In this document: positions 25,049 to 33,171 of the stretch, in pieces | How the letters are laid out: every line of letters starts with the position of its first letter | Position numbering within the stretch: the first letter of the stretch is position 1 | The notes under the pieces: model-generated | Databases searched by the model: none | What the model was told of the DNA's origin: nothing | The model's input: the letters and a program-made list of their open reading frames with translations, nothing else | Position numbers and translations under genes: made by a program | From: CAMAVH01 sp035714115 | Lineage (GTDB): Bacteria; Pseudomonadota; Alphaproteobacteria; SMXQ01 | Direction of reading: 5' to 3' | DNA: 51,349 bases | NCBI GenBank assembly: GCA_035714115.1 | Contig: DASTMO010000049.1 | Coordinates: forward strand, 1-51,349

Positions 25049-26056
25049 ATGTCTACCCCTGAGATCGTCATTCCCGACACCTTCTTGTGGCTCACCGAGG
25101 CCGACGTCTGCTCGCTGATTGACTTGAAGGACAGCATCGCGGCTCTGGAAAAGGGCTTGGTGATGGAGGCGACGGGCGAAGCCATCAATATGACCAAGAC
25201 GCAGACCGTGTGGCCGGTCGGCAGCCTGAACGTGACGGGCGCGCAGTTCACCGGCGCCGGCCTGGTCGGCGCGAAAGTTTGGTCGAACGCCAATCTCGGC
25301 GCCGCGCCGATCATCGTCATGCACGGCTCGGAAGACGGCCAGATCCGCGCCATCGTCGAGGCTTTCGCCCTCGGCCAGATGCGCACTGCCGCGCTCTCCT
25401 CGGTCGCCACCAAGTGGCTGTCGCAGGACAAGGCCGACGAGATGACCATCATCGGCTCGGGCCATCAGGCGCTGCCGCAGGTCTCGGCCGTGCGCGCCGT
25501 GCGCCCGATCAAGCGCGTGCGCGTGTGGAGCCGCACGCCGGCCAACCGCGCCGCCTTCGTCGAAGACATCCGCAAGACCTGGCCGGAACTGAAGGTCGAG
25601 GATTGCGCCACCGTCGAGGCGGCGGTGAAGGATTCGCCGATCATCACCACCTTCACGCGCGCCAAGGAGCCGTATCTCTTCGCCGATATGCTGGCCAAGG
25701 GCGCGCATATCAATGCTGGCGGCGCGATCATCCCGTCGAACAAGGAAATCGACACCGGCGTGTTCAAGCGCTGCGACAAGATCATCTGCGACAATCTGGC
25801 GCAGGTGCAGAAGGGCTCGAAGGAACTTATCGATTTCGTCGCCGCGGGCGGCAGCTGGGATCAGGTCAAACCGATTTGTGATCTGGTCAAAGAGCAAAAA
25901 CCCCGCCCGGCCGGCGCCGACCTCACTATATATAAGTTCATGGGCATGGGTTTGGCGGATATGGCGTCCGCCGTCGAAGTCTATCAGCGTGCGATCGCCA
26001 AAAAGGTGGGGACCAACTACCCCCATCCGAAGCGTTCGCAGCCGAAGTTGCTGTAA
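25049..26056 (+). CDS. Ornithine cyclodeaminase/mu-crystallin family protein
   Basis: A 335-residue NAD(P)-dependent protein of the OCD/mu-crystallin family. The dinucleotide site is MTIIGSGHQALPQ at about residue 131, and the family's N-terminal dimerisation part and C-terminal cap (MGMGLADMASAVEVYQRA) are present. Family members include ornithine cyclodeaminase, ketimine reductases and amino-acid dehydrogenases. The setting between ring-cleavage-type genes suggests reduction of an imine or keto intermediate, so the pathway substrate may contain nitrogen. AGGAG lies before the ATG, 27 bases after the previous gene. Confidence 0.9.
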   Translation: MSTPEIVIPDTFLWLTEADVCSLIDLKDSIAALEKGLVMEATGEAINMTKTQTVWPVGSLNVTGAQFTGAGLVGAKVWSNANLGAAPIIVMHGSEDGQIRAIVEAFALGQMRTAALSSVATKWLSQDKADEMTIIGSGHQALPQVSAVRAVRPIKRVRVWSRTPANRAAFVEDIRKTWPELKVEDCATVEAAVKDSPIITTFTRAKEPYLFADMLAKGAHINAGGAIIPSNKEIDTGVFKRCDKIICDNLAQVQKGSKELIDFVAAGGSWDQVKPICDLVKEQKPRPAGADLTIYKFMGMGLADMASAVEVYQRAIAKKVGTNYPHPKRSQPKLL

Positions 26057-26082
26057 TCTCTCTCGCGAGACGGAGGACGACT

Positions 26083-27222
26083 ATGCAGTTTGATTTCAAT
26101 CAGAAGTTCAAGATGGTGGATGCCTCGGGCCGCCAGACGCCCGACACCCACACCTGGAAGGACCATTCGATGGACCTCTGGGCGCCGCTGATCATCCGCA
26201 AGGAAGAGATCGACGCCGAGGTCGAGCGCTTGGCCAATCTGCCGCGCCCGAACAACGGCATCCGCCGCACCCAATTCGTGCATCCGCAGTGCGAGCCGGG
26301 CCTCAAGAGCTTCGCGCCGGGCATCGGCCTGTCGCTCGACGTTCTGCTGCCGGGCGAGCGCACCCAGCGCGTGCGCACCAACGCTTCGACCGTGAACTTC
26401 CCGATCAAGGGCGCCGGCTCGATGATCGTCGGCGACAAGCGCTTCGAGTTCTCGCAATACGACGTGCTGACGACCCCGGCGATGGCCGTGCACGAGTACA
26501 TCAACGACACCAAGGAAATTCAGGTGCGCCTGCGTTACGACAACGCGCCGCTGCTCGACCGCCTGCACATCCATTGGCTCGACGAGAACCCGCCGGAGCA
26601 CACCGACGACGTGCACGACGCCAAGGCCGAATATGAGTCGAAGGGCAAAGAGCTGCCGCAGAGCCCCTACGGCACCTTCCAGCTGACCGAGGACGGCGCC
26701 TGGATGATGCCCTACGAGAAGCTCATCAATCCGGAGCCGATCTCGATCACGCCGCACCAGTGGCCGTGGCAGAAGGTCAAGACGGAGCTCGACAAGCTGG
26801 CCGCGCTCGGCTCCAGCTACAAGGGCCGCCGCCTGTATTTGCTGTGGGATCCGGCGACGGGTCGCACCAACGGCACCAACCCGAACTTCTTCTCGGCGAT
26901 CACGATCCGCCCGCAGGGCATCGTCGACCGTCCGCACCGCCACGCCTCGGCCGCCATCAACTACTACTTCGGCGGCGAAGGCCACTCGGTCGTGCAGGGC
27001 CAGCGCCTCGATTGGAAGGCCGGCGACCTGATGTTCTCGGCGCCGGGCTGGGCGATCCACAACCACGCGACCGACGTCGGTCCCGTGTACGAAATGACCA
27101 TTCAGGACATGCCGTTCTGCATCAACACCGACGCGCTCCTGTGGCAGGAAGACCTGAAGGGTCCGATCTCGCTGCTCGGTTCGCACGCCGGCTTCGAAAC
27201 CAACCGCACCAAGGTGGCCTAA
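26083..27222 (+). CDS. Bicupin, gentisate 1,2-dioxygenase-like
   Basis: A 379-residue bicupin with the overall plan of gentisate/1-hydroxy-2-naphthoate dioxygenases, which open an aromatic ring with Fe(II) and O2. The C-terminal barrel has a complete-looking metal site (VDRPHRHASAAINYYFGG, then WAIHNHATD). The N-terminal barrel (PGERTQRVRTNASTVNFPIKG) has no histidines at the equivalent place; many gentisate dioxygenases hold iron in the N-terminal barrel instead, so this is a different or reversed arrangement. It precedes the DapA-like aldolase by two bases, which fits ring opening followed by chain cleavage. Specificity cannot be read from the sequence. Confidence 0.85.
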   Translation: MQFDFNQKFKMVDASGRQTPDTHTWKDHSMDLWAPLIIRKEEIDAEVERLANLPRPNNGIRRTQFVHPQCEPGLKSFAPGIGLSLDVLLPGERTQRVRTNASTVNFPIKGAGSMIVGDKRFEFSQYDVLTTPAMAVHEYINDTKEIQVRLRYDNAPLLDRLHIHWLDENPPEHTDDVHDAKAEYESKGKELPQSPYGTFQLTEDGAWMMPYEKLINPEPISITPHQWPWQKVKTELDKLAALGSSYKGRRLYLLWDPATGRTNGTNPNFFSAITIRPQGIVDRPHRHASAAINYYFGGEGHSVVQGQRLDWKAGDLMFSAPGWAIHNHATDVGPVYEMTIQDMPFCINTDALLWQEDLKGPISLLGSHAGFETNRTKVA

Positions 27223-27224
27223 CC

Positions 27225-28157
27225 GTGATTAAGCTGAAGAAGAACTTCCTGCGTGGCTCTTATCCTCCCGCCGTCACCCCGTTCAAGAACGGCAAGGTGG
27301 ACTACGCCAAGTTCGAGGAAGTCGTCGATTACATGATCGACAACGGCAGCCACGGCGTGCTCATCACCGGCACGACCGGCGAGCCGTCGACGCTGACCAC
27401 CGAAGAGCGCAAGCAGCTCTATAAGATCGCCGTCGACGTGACCGCGAAGCGCGTGCCCGTCGTGGCGGCCACCGGCTCGCAGTCGGAAGCCGAGACGATG
27501 GAGCTGAGCTACGCCGCCGAGAAGGCCGGCGTGGATTCGCTCCTCGTCGTGACGCCGTACTACGTCCGTCCGCCGCAGCGCGGCCTGGTCGAGTACTACG
27601 CCCAGATCGGCAAGAAGATCGATCTGCCGCTCATGATCTATCACATCCCCGGCCGCACCGCCGTGGGCGTGACCCTCGACACCGTCGAGCAGATCATGAA
27701 CAAGACCGAGAACCTCGTCGGCATCAAGCACGCGGTCAACGACCTCGGCTTCGTGACGCACGCGCTCGACCGCTTCGGCTTCGACTTCCGCGTGTTCGTC
27801 GGTCTCGAAGACCTCAGCTTCCCGATGCTCTGCGTCGGCGCCTGCGGCCTGATGAACGCGGTGGGCAACGTCGCCCCGCGCAAGGTCGCCGATCTATACG
27901 AGCAGACGGTCGCCGGCAACATCGAGAAGGCGCGCAAGCTGCACTTCGAACTGGCCGAGCTGAACGAGGCGGTGTTCTACGACACCAACCCGATCGCGAT
28001 TAAGTACATCATGAAGAAGCTGGGCGTGCTCGATAAGAACGAGCATCGCCTGCCGATGATGCCGGCGACGCCGGAAGTCGCGGCCCGTCTCGACGGCGTG
28101 ATGAAGCGCGCGGGCATGAAGCCCTACGTCAAGAAGTCGAAGAAGAAAGCCGCTTAA
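27225..28157 (+). CDS. DapA/NAL-superfamily class I aldolase or hydratase-aldolase
   Basis: A 310-residue (beta/alpha)8 enzyme of the dihydrodipicolinate synthase family. The Schiff-base lysine is K168 (VGIKHAV), the catalytic tyrosine is Y139 (MIYHIPGRT), and GTTGEPSTL forms the carboxylate-binding loop. The GTG start at 27225 lies two bases after the bicupin stop; the frame is open far upstream, but that part is an out-of-frame reading of the bicupin gene. In aromatic pathways such enzymes cleave pyruvate from ring-opened products. A lysine-biosynthesis role is unlikely because of the operon. The C-terminus is lysine-rich (VKKSKKKAA). Confidence 0.92.
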   Translation: MIKLKKNFLRGSYPPAVTPFKNGKVDYAKFEEVVDYMIDNGSHGVLITGTTGEPSTLTTEERKQLYKIAVDVTAKRVPVVAATGSQSEAETMELSYAAEKAGVDSLLVVTPYYVRPPQRGLVEYYAQIGKKIDLPLMIYHIPGRTAVGVTLDTVEQIMNKTENLVGIKHAVNDLGFVTHALDRFGFDFRVFVGLEDLSFPMLCVGACGLMNAVGNVAPRKVADLYEQTVAGNIEKARKLHFELAELNEAVFYDTNPIAIKYIMKKLGVLDKNEHRLPMMPATPEVAARLDGVMKRAGMKPYVKKSKKKAA

Positions 28158-28179
28158 CTAGGTTAAGCTCTTTACAAAA

Positions 28180-28208
28180 GCCCGGCGGAGCGATCCGCCG
28201 GGCTTTTT
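28180..28208 (+). terminator. Rho-independent terminator closing the ferredoxin-aldolase operon
   Basis: A 10-bp stem (28180-28189 with 28194-28203), GCGA loop and TTTTT, 22 bases after the aldolase stop codon. Confidence 0.92.
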
Positions 28209-28360
28209 GTTGCCCGCGCGGCGCTGGAAAAGTTTGCGCCTGCTTCTTTTAAATACTTTTCATCGACGGAAACTTTGCCGATCATAGGAGTATAGTCGGA
28301 GAGCTTACAACCTGTAGCTGTATCCGCATTCTAATCCTCGTACCGGATCGGGAGGCGACA

Positions 28361-29491
28361 TTGGCAGAGAAGCAACTATTCGTTCTCGATGACGAGCAGG
28401 ATTTCTGCGATCTCGTCGCCAAAGTGGCCGGCGGCATAGGGTTCGAGGTCTTCGCCACCACCGACGCGGCAGCCGCTCGCGAACGATTGAGAGACAGCCG
28501 CGGAGCCGTGCTGATCCTCGACCTCAAGATGCCGCATGTCGACGGCATCGAGATGTTGCGCCATTTAGCGGAAGACGGCGTCGACGCCAGCATTCTGGTG
28601 GCCAGCGGCGCCGATGGGCGCATTCTCGAAAGCGCGCTTGGCCTCGGCAAGGAGCGCGGCTTGAATATGGCCGGCATCCTGCCCAAACCGATTCGCGTGC
28701 GCGAGCTGCGGGCATTGCTCGAGCGCATTTCGCTGAAGGAATCCAAGCTCACGCCTGAGCAATTGCAAGAGGGTATCAACGCCGGAGATCTGCTGCTGCA
28801 TTATCAGCCGATACTCGATCTCAAGAGCGGCGCGACCACCGGAGTCGAGGCTTTGGTCCGTTGGCAGCACCCTGGGCGCGGGCTGCTGATGCCAGGCAGT
28901 TTCATTCCGATGGCGGAATCCTCGGGCGTGATCATGCCGTTGACCGATTGGGTTTTGCGCGAGGCCATCCTTCAAGCCGGACGCTGGCGCCGCGACGGCG
29001 TCGATCTCGAGATCGCGGTGAATCTGTCGGCGGCGAACATCGTCGATTATGCCCTGCCGGACCGGATCGAGAATTTCTGCCGCGCGGAAAATATCGCGCC
29101 GGAGCGGGTGACGGTCGAATTGACCGAAACCGCAACGATGCGCGACGCCGTGCGGCTGCGGGACGTGTTGACGCGCTTCCGCTTGAAGGGATTCAATCTG
29201 TCGATTGACGATTTCGGCACCGGCTATTCTTCGCTGGTGCAGCTTCAGCGCTTGCCCTTCTCGCAGCTCAAGATCGACCGTTCGTTCGTGTCGAAGATGC
29301 TGTCCTCGCCCAGCGATGCGGTGATCGTGCGCACCATCGTCGGCATGGTGCGCAATCTCGAACTCTCGGCAGTGGCCGAAGGTGTCGAGAATGCCGAGGT
29401 GCTGGCCGCTTTAAGCGGCCTCGAATGCGATTTCGCTCAGGGCTATCACATCAGCCGGCCCATGAAAGCAGGCGATCTCCAGTTCGGCTAA
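28361..29491 (+). CDS. Response regulator with EAL phosphodiesterase domain (REC-EAL, copy 1)
   Basis: A 376-residue soluble protein. The receiver domain keeps D10/D11, the phospho-acceptor D54 (LILDLKMP), S82 and K109, so it can be phosphorylated. The EAL domain has GVEALVRW (E163), NLSA, ELTET, IDDFGTGYSS, LKIDRSF and AEGVE, all residues needed for cyclic-di-GMP hydrolysis. The start is the rare codon TTG at 28361, chosen because GGGAGG stands five bases before it and no ATG precedes the receiver fold. A paralogue follows 200 bases downstream. No cognate kinase is adjacent; the two histidine kinases in this window are candidates. Confidence 0.93.
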   Translation: MAEKQLFVLDDEQDFCDLVAKVAGGIGFEVFATTDAAAARERLRDSRGAVLILDLKMPHVDGIEMLRHLAEDGVDASILVASGADGRILESALGLGKERGLNMAGILPKPIRVRELRALLERISLKESKLTPEQLQEGINAGDLLLHYQPILDLKSGATTGVEALVRWQHPGRGLLMPGSFIPMAESSGVIMPLTDWVLREAILQAGRWRRDGVDLEIAVNLSAANIVDYALPDRIENFCRAENIAPERVTVELTETATMRDAVRLRDVLTRFRLKGFNLSIDDFGTGYSSLVQLQRLPFSQLKIDRSFVSKMLSSPSDAVIVRTIVGMVRNLELSAVAEGVENAEVLAALSGLECDFAQGYHISRPMKAGDLQFG

Positions 29492-29590
29492 TCCAGATCG
29501 ATTGCCGTCGTTTTGGGCAAAGATGCCCGATGGGCAGGGTATTCGGTTTTTTGCCGGTTGAACCTATGCGGAAGAGGTGGGGCGATCTCC

Positions 29591-29616
29591 GGAACCGGTT
29601 CCCAAGAGCAACCGTT
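29591..29616 (+). promoter_or_regulatory. EcfG-type (general stress) promoter candidate for REC-EAL copy 2
   Basis: GGAAC (29591-29595), 17 bases, CGTT (29613-29616), an exact consensus match. Transcription would start near 29623, about 70 bases before the ATG of the second EAL gene. The first EAL gene has no such site. Confidence 0.55.
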
Positions 29617-29694
29617 AGTTGAGGGGTTTATTGGAAAACATCCAATTGAGCCGTCGATTCGTTAACAAGAGAAGATCAGCCGCACGGGGACGGC

Positions 29695-30912
29695 ATGACA
29701 GAGCAGGTCGCGATGATGGGAGCCGTGTCGAATCATATGCAGAGCACGCGTGCGCGTCCTTATCCGCCCGGCGGCCCACGTGGCCATCTTGCCGTGCTCG
29801 ACGACGAACCTCTGTTTTGCGAATTTGTCGGCGAAGCCGGCGAACAGGCCGGCTATGAGGCTTTCACCACCACCGACCCCGACAATTTTCTCGAGCGCAT
29901 CGAGCTTGTGCCGCCGGCGCTGATCGTGCTCGATCTGCTGATGCCCGGCATGGACGGCATGCAAGTCATCCGCCATCTGGCGCGCAGCGGCATGAAAGCT
30001 TGCATCCTGCTCGCCAGCGGCGCCGACGATCGCTTTCTCGATACGGCCATTTGTCTCGGACGCGCGCTGGGGCTCAACATGACCGGCGTCATCCGCAAGC
30101 CGATCGACATCGATGCGTTGTGCAAGCTGCTCGAAAGTCAGGTCGAGGCCGACAGTCCTCTGACCGCGGAGCGCTTCAGGCTGGCCATCGCGGCCGGCGA
30201 ATTGACTCTGCATTATCAGCCGATCTGGAATCTGAAGGAGCGCCGCATCGTCGAGGTTGAGGCGCTGACGCGCTGGCGTCATCCGCAGCTTGGCCTGCTG
30301 ATGCCGTCCGCCTTCATCGCTATGGCGGAAGAGGCGGGATTGATCGCCCATATGACGGACTGGGCATTGGCAGAAGCGGTCAACCAGGCGGCGGCTTGGC
30401 GCGCGCAAGGCTTGGCGCTCAAGGTCGCGGTCAACGTCTCTATCGCCGGCCTGCGCGACGAGCGTCTGCCGGAGCGCCTCGAGCGTCTGTGCCATGAGGC
30501 GGATCTGCCGACGTCAGCCATCGCACTCGAACTGACGGAAACCGCGGCGACGCAGAATCCGGCGCGGGTCATGGAGATTCTGGTGCGCCTGCGTTCGAAA
30601 GGCTTCGAGCTCTCGATCGACGATTTCGGCACCGGTTATTCGTCGCTCGCGCAATTGCAGCGCTTGCCGTTCACGGCGCTGAAGATCGACCGGTCGTTCG
30701 TCGCGTCCGTTTTGAAGTCGGAGTCCAGCGCCGCGATCGTGCTGGCGGTGATTTCGCTGTCGCGCGCTTTGGGCCTGACTTGCGTCGCCGAAGGGGTGGA
30801 GAATGACGAAATCCTCGCATTTTTGACGCAGCACGGCTGCGATGCGGCGCAGGGTTACGGCCTGGGCCGGCCCATGCCGGGGGCAGAGATCACGGCCCTG
30901 CTACGCCAATAA
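29695..30912 (+). CDS. Response regulator with EAL phosphodiesterase domain (REC-EAL, copy 2)
   Basis: A 405-residue paralogue of the preceding gene with a 30-residue longer N-terminus. Receiver residues are D36/D37, D80 (IVLDLLMP) and K135; the EAL domain has VEALTRW (E189), NVSI, ELTET, IDDFGTGYSS, LKIDRSF and AEGVE. All catalytic residues are kept, so both copies should be active cyclic-di-GMP phosphodiesterases. GGGGA precedes the ATG. A general-stress-type promoter candidate in the 200-base gap suggests that the two copies respond to different conditions. Confidence 0.93.
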   Translation: MTEQVAMMGAVSNHMQSTRARPYPPGGPRGHLAVLDDEPLFCEFVGEAGEQAGYEAFTTTDPDNFLERIELVPPALIVLDLLMPGMDGMQVIRHLARSGMKACILLASGADDRFLDTAICLGRALGLNMTGVIRKPIDIDALCKLLESQVEADSPLTAERFRLAIAAGELTLHYQPIWNLKERRIVEVEALTRWRHPQLGLLMPSAFIAMAEEAGLIAHMTDWALAEAVNQAAAWRAQGLALKVAVNVSIAGLRDERLPERLERLCHEADLPTSAIALELTETAATQNPARVMEILVRLRSKGFELSIDDFGTGYSSLAQLQRLPFTALKIDRSFVASVLKSESSAAIVLAVISLSRALGLTCVAEGVENDEILAFLTQHGCDAAQGYGLGRPMPGAEITALLRQ

Positions 30913-30939
30913 AAAAGCCCGGCGCAAGGCCGGGCTTTT
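30911..30939. terminator. Bidirectional terminator between REC-EAL copy 2 and the oxygenase genes
   Basis: A 7-bp stem (30917-30923 with 30929-30935) is flanked by six A residues and four T residues. It serves the plus-strand EAL gene and, on the minus strand, the oxygenase beta-subunit gene whose stop is at 30989. Confidence 0.85.
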
Positions 30940-30988
30940 GTCAGTCGCGAGCGGTCGGCTTAGAGCGGCCCCGCGAGCGCAGGTCGCA

Positions 30989-31489
30989 TCACAACGGATA
31001 GACGATCGTCGCCGGCACCATTTCCGAATCATAGACGCAGAGGCGCTCTTTCAGCTTGAGCGCGCCGCCGACACGCATGAAGCGGTCGATATAGCGGCCG
31101 GCATTGAGGATCTTGGTGTATTCCTCAGGCAGCGTCTCGAGCACCTGATAGTTCGCTTCGGCGCGGATTTCTCCGCCCTCCACGCTGCGGATGCGCGTGT
31201 TGGTGATGAAATGGCGCAGGTAGCGCTTGCGGAACACGGTCGTCTTGGTGACGCCGACGATGCGGTCGGTCAAACCGCCGTGGCCTTCGGCGTAGATCAC
31301 CGCGAGCGGCAGGTTCTGTTCGAGGTTCTCGCGCGGGATCACCTTGTACAGGCAGTCCTCGGTGAAGAAACCCTTCCAGTCGTTGAGGTCGCCGTCGTCC
31401 AGGCAATCGGCATAGGCCGTATTGAATTCCTCGATCTCGTAGCGCAGGGCGGCGAGATCCTCGGCGCGCGTTTTGGTCGTCGTGGTCAT
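30989..31489 (-). CDS. Aromatic-ring-hydroxylating dioxygenase, beta (small) subunit
   Basis: A 166-residue protein with the NTF2-like fold of oxygenase beta subunits. Typical stretches are EIEEFNTAYADCLDDGDLNDW, YAEGHGGLTDRI and NTRIRSVEGGEIRAEANYQV. It has no catalytic residues of its own and stabilises the alpha3beta3 complex. It starts two bases after the stop of the alpha-subunit gene, so the two are one operon, and it is followed by the terminator at 30911-30939. Confidence 0.93.
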   Translation of the reverse strand: MTTTTKTRAEDLAALRYEIEEFNTAYADCLDDGDLNDWKGFFTEDCLYKVIPRENLEQNLPLAVIYAEGHGGLTDRIVGVTKTTVFRKRYLRHFITNTRIRSVEGGEIRAEANYQVLETLPEEYTKILNAGRYIDRFMRVGGALKLKERLCVYDSEMVPATIVYPL

Positions 31490-31491
31490 GC

Positions 31492-32745
31492 TCAGAGCCC
31501 CATCACTTTGCGATAGCCGTCATAGAAGGCGCGGATCGCGGTTTCGGTCACCATATGCTCGGTGTCCTCGACGCCGCGCCCGCCCATCTCGACCACCGCG
31601 TCGGTGGCGGCATATTTGCTGATGCCGGCCTGAATGGCTTCCATCACTTCCGAATCGTCGGCCGAGACATAGCCGGCCGGACCCATCAGGTTAGCCTGAC
31701 GCAGGCGCTTGTGAGTCATCTCTTCCGATTCGTCGGCGAAGCCGAAGTAGGTCCAGTGAAGCTCGAACTCCTCCGGGCCGACGAGGTGGATTTGGCGCAT
31801 CGCCAGGGTGTTGGACTGCTGCTGCACCATCAGGTTCGGCCAAATGGTCTGCATGACCACGGTGGCCTCGCCGGGGAATTCCTTCTCCGGCTGCAGCATC
31901 GCCGGATTGGCGAGGGTGAAGCTCGCCTGATTCTGGCGCATGTCGGAGGTGGTGTCGTCGGCCTTCTTCTCGCCGCGCTGGGAGACTAGCACCGAATGCA
32001 GGCCGAGCTTCTCGTCCATCTGCACCTTCGACGGATTGTCGGCGCGGAACAGGCTGAAGGAGACGAGGAACACGTGCAGCAAGGAGGCGTGGTAGGGGTC
32101 TTTGATGTTCTCGAACACCAGCTTCCAGTTGCAGCGGATGCGCTGGCGCTGATAGCCGAGCACCTTCAGCGGGCGGCCGCTGAACACGCGGTCGAACCAG
32201 CCGACCATCTTGGGGCCGATATAGTCTTCGAACGACGGCATCGAATGGTCGAAGCTGGCGAAGATCACGCCGTGGCGCGTCGCCACTTTCAGCTTCTGCA
32301 GTCCGTTGGCCTTGAGGTCGAAGTCGCCCGGCATGCCGCCCTGCTTCTGCAGGCCGCGGCGGAAGGGCACGGCGGTGGTCTCGCCCTTCAGGTTGTAAGT
32401 CCACTGGTGGTAAGGGCAGATGAACTCTTTCTTGTCCTTGCCGTGCATGTCGTAGCAGAACTGCACGCCGCGATGGGCGCAGCGGTTGACGACGACATGC
32501 ACCTGGCCGTCCTCGTCGCGCATGAAGATCACCGGCTTGTCGCCGACCTTGGTCTGGCGGAAGTCGCCCGGATTGGGGATCTCGCATTCGAGGCCGATGT
32601 AGTTGTAGCTGGCGCCGCCGAACACGAGCTCCTGCTCGCGCTTGTAGATTTCCGGCGAGCTATAGACCCAGTAGGGCACCCGCGACGGGCCTTCCTTGGG
32701 CCATTTGAGATTCAGCATGTTGTCGGTCTGTACGGCGGTGGCCAT
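31492..32745 (-). CDS. Aromatic-ring-hydroxylating dioxygenase, alpha (large) subunit
   Basis: A 417-residue terminal oxygenase subunit. The N-terminal Rieske domain binds [2Fe-2S] through C89, H91 (RCAHRG), C110 and H113 (CPYHQW). The C-terminal domain has the mononuclear iron site in NWKLVFENIKDPYHASLLH: D216 is the likely electron-bridge aspartate and H219 and H224 are iron ligands; the third ligand, an aspartate, should lie near the C-terminus (VEDTEHM). It should add O2 to an aromatic ring, with electrons from the separately encoded ferredoxin (23534) and reductase (19951). It is divergent from the TAXI-TRAP transporter, which probably imports its substrate. Confidence 0.94.
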   Translation of the reverse strand: MATAVQTDNMLNLKWPKEGPSRVPYWVYSSPEIYKREQELVFGGASYNYIGLECEIPNPGDFRQTKVGDKPVIFMRDEDGQVHVVVNRCAHRGVQFCYDMHGKDKKEFICPYHQWTYNLKGETTAVPFRRGLQKQGGMPGDFDLKANGLQKLKVATRHGVIFASFDHSMPSFEDYIGPKMVGWFDRVFSGRPLKVLGYQRQRIRCNWKLVFENIKDPYHASLLHVFLVSFSLFRADNPSKVQMDEKLGLHSVLVSQRGEKKADDTTSDMRQNQASFTLANPAMLQPEKEFPGEATVVMQTIWPNLMVQQQSNTLAMRQIHLVGPEEFELHWTYFGFADESEEMTHKRLRQANLMGPAGYVSADDSEVMEAIQAGISKYAATDAVVEMGGRGVEDTEHMVTETAIRAFYDGYRKVMGL

Positions 32746-32793
32746 CGGCTGCGTCCCTGTTGTGCGAACTGCGGGGGCCGGCAGTCCGCCGCC

Positions 32794-32819
32794 GACGCGG
32801 ACGGACGACGCGGACGGAC
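32794..32819. repeat. Perfect 13-bp tandem repeat (two units)
   Basis: GACGCGGACGGAC is repeated twice head to tail, with a degenerate continuation to about 32835. It lies in the likely 5' leader of the oxygenase alpha transcript. Confidence 0.8.
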
Positions 32820-32883
32820 GGCGGGGCGACGCGGGCTTCAGCCCATCATTTTCCCTGCCATCTGCGGCTCTCCCAGATAAAGG

Positions 32884-32895
32884 TTAGATATCAAA
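32884..32895. promoter_or_regulatory. TTAGATATCAAA operator candidate (oxygenase side)
   Basis: It shares TTAGATATCAA with the right half of the palindrome at 23386-23407 before the ferredoxin gene. It lies 139 bases upstream of the alpha-subunit start codon. Confidence 0.5.
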
Positions 32896-33028
32896 TTAAA
32901 TCGTCGAAGGCAAGGACAAGGGCAGGGACTGTGCCGATGGAGCCGCGAACCGTTCGCAACAGGCGCGCGAATTCCGGTGGGTAACGGCAAAATGCGGCTT
33001 GAGCGGTGGGGGCGGCCCATGACTAAGA

Positions 33029-33040
33029 TTAGACATCTAA
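33029..33040. promoter_or_regulatory. TTAGACATCTAA operator candidate (TRAP side)
   Basis: A 5-bp inverted repeat TTAGA-CA-TCTAA that fits the TTAGAYATCWAA pattern of the oxygenase-side site. It lies 132 bases before the TAXI-protein start. Confidence 0.5.
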
Positions 33041-33171
33041 CGGCCGGTCGAGGCGGGAGAAACCCGCCCATCGGAATCGGCCGGCGGGAGAGGCGTTCCG
33101 GAAGATCAACAAGGCGCGCGTCCATCGGGCGACGCGCCGTTCAAGAGATCGACAGGGAAAGGGATTGGGAG

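Larger units (their letters stand above)
32746..33171. other. Divergent intergenic region, oxygenase alpha / TAXI-TRAP
   Basis: This 426-base region has no credible gene. It contains, from the oxygenase side, a 13-bp tandem repeat, a TTAGATATCAAA site (32884), an AT-rich stretch that may be the oxygenase promoter, and a TTAGACATCTAA site (33029). The two sites lie 139 and 132 bases from the two start codons, nearly symmetrical, which suits one regulator controlling both directions. Confidence 0.6.

Noticed and set aside
26760..27224. N-terminal extension of the DapA-like protein by about 155 residues
   Set aside because: It is an out-of-frame reading of the bicupin gene; family similarity begins just after the GTG at 27225.
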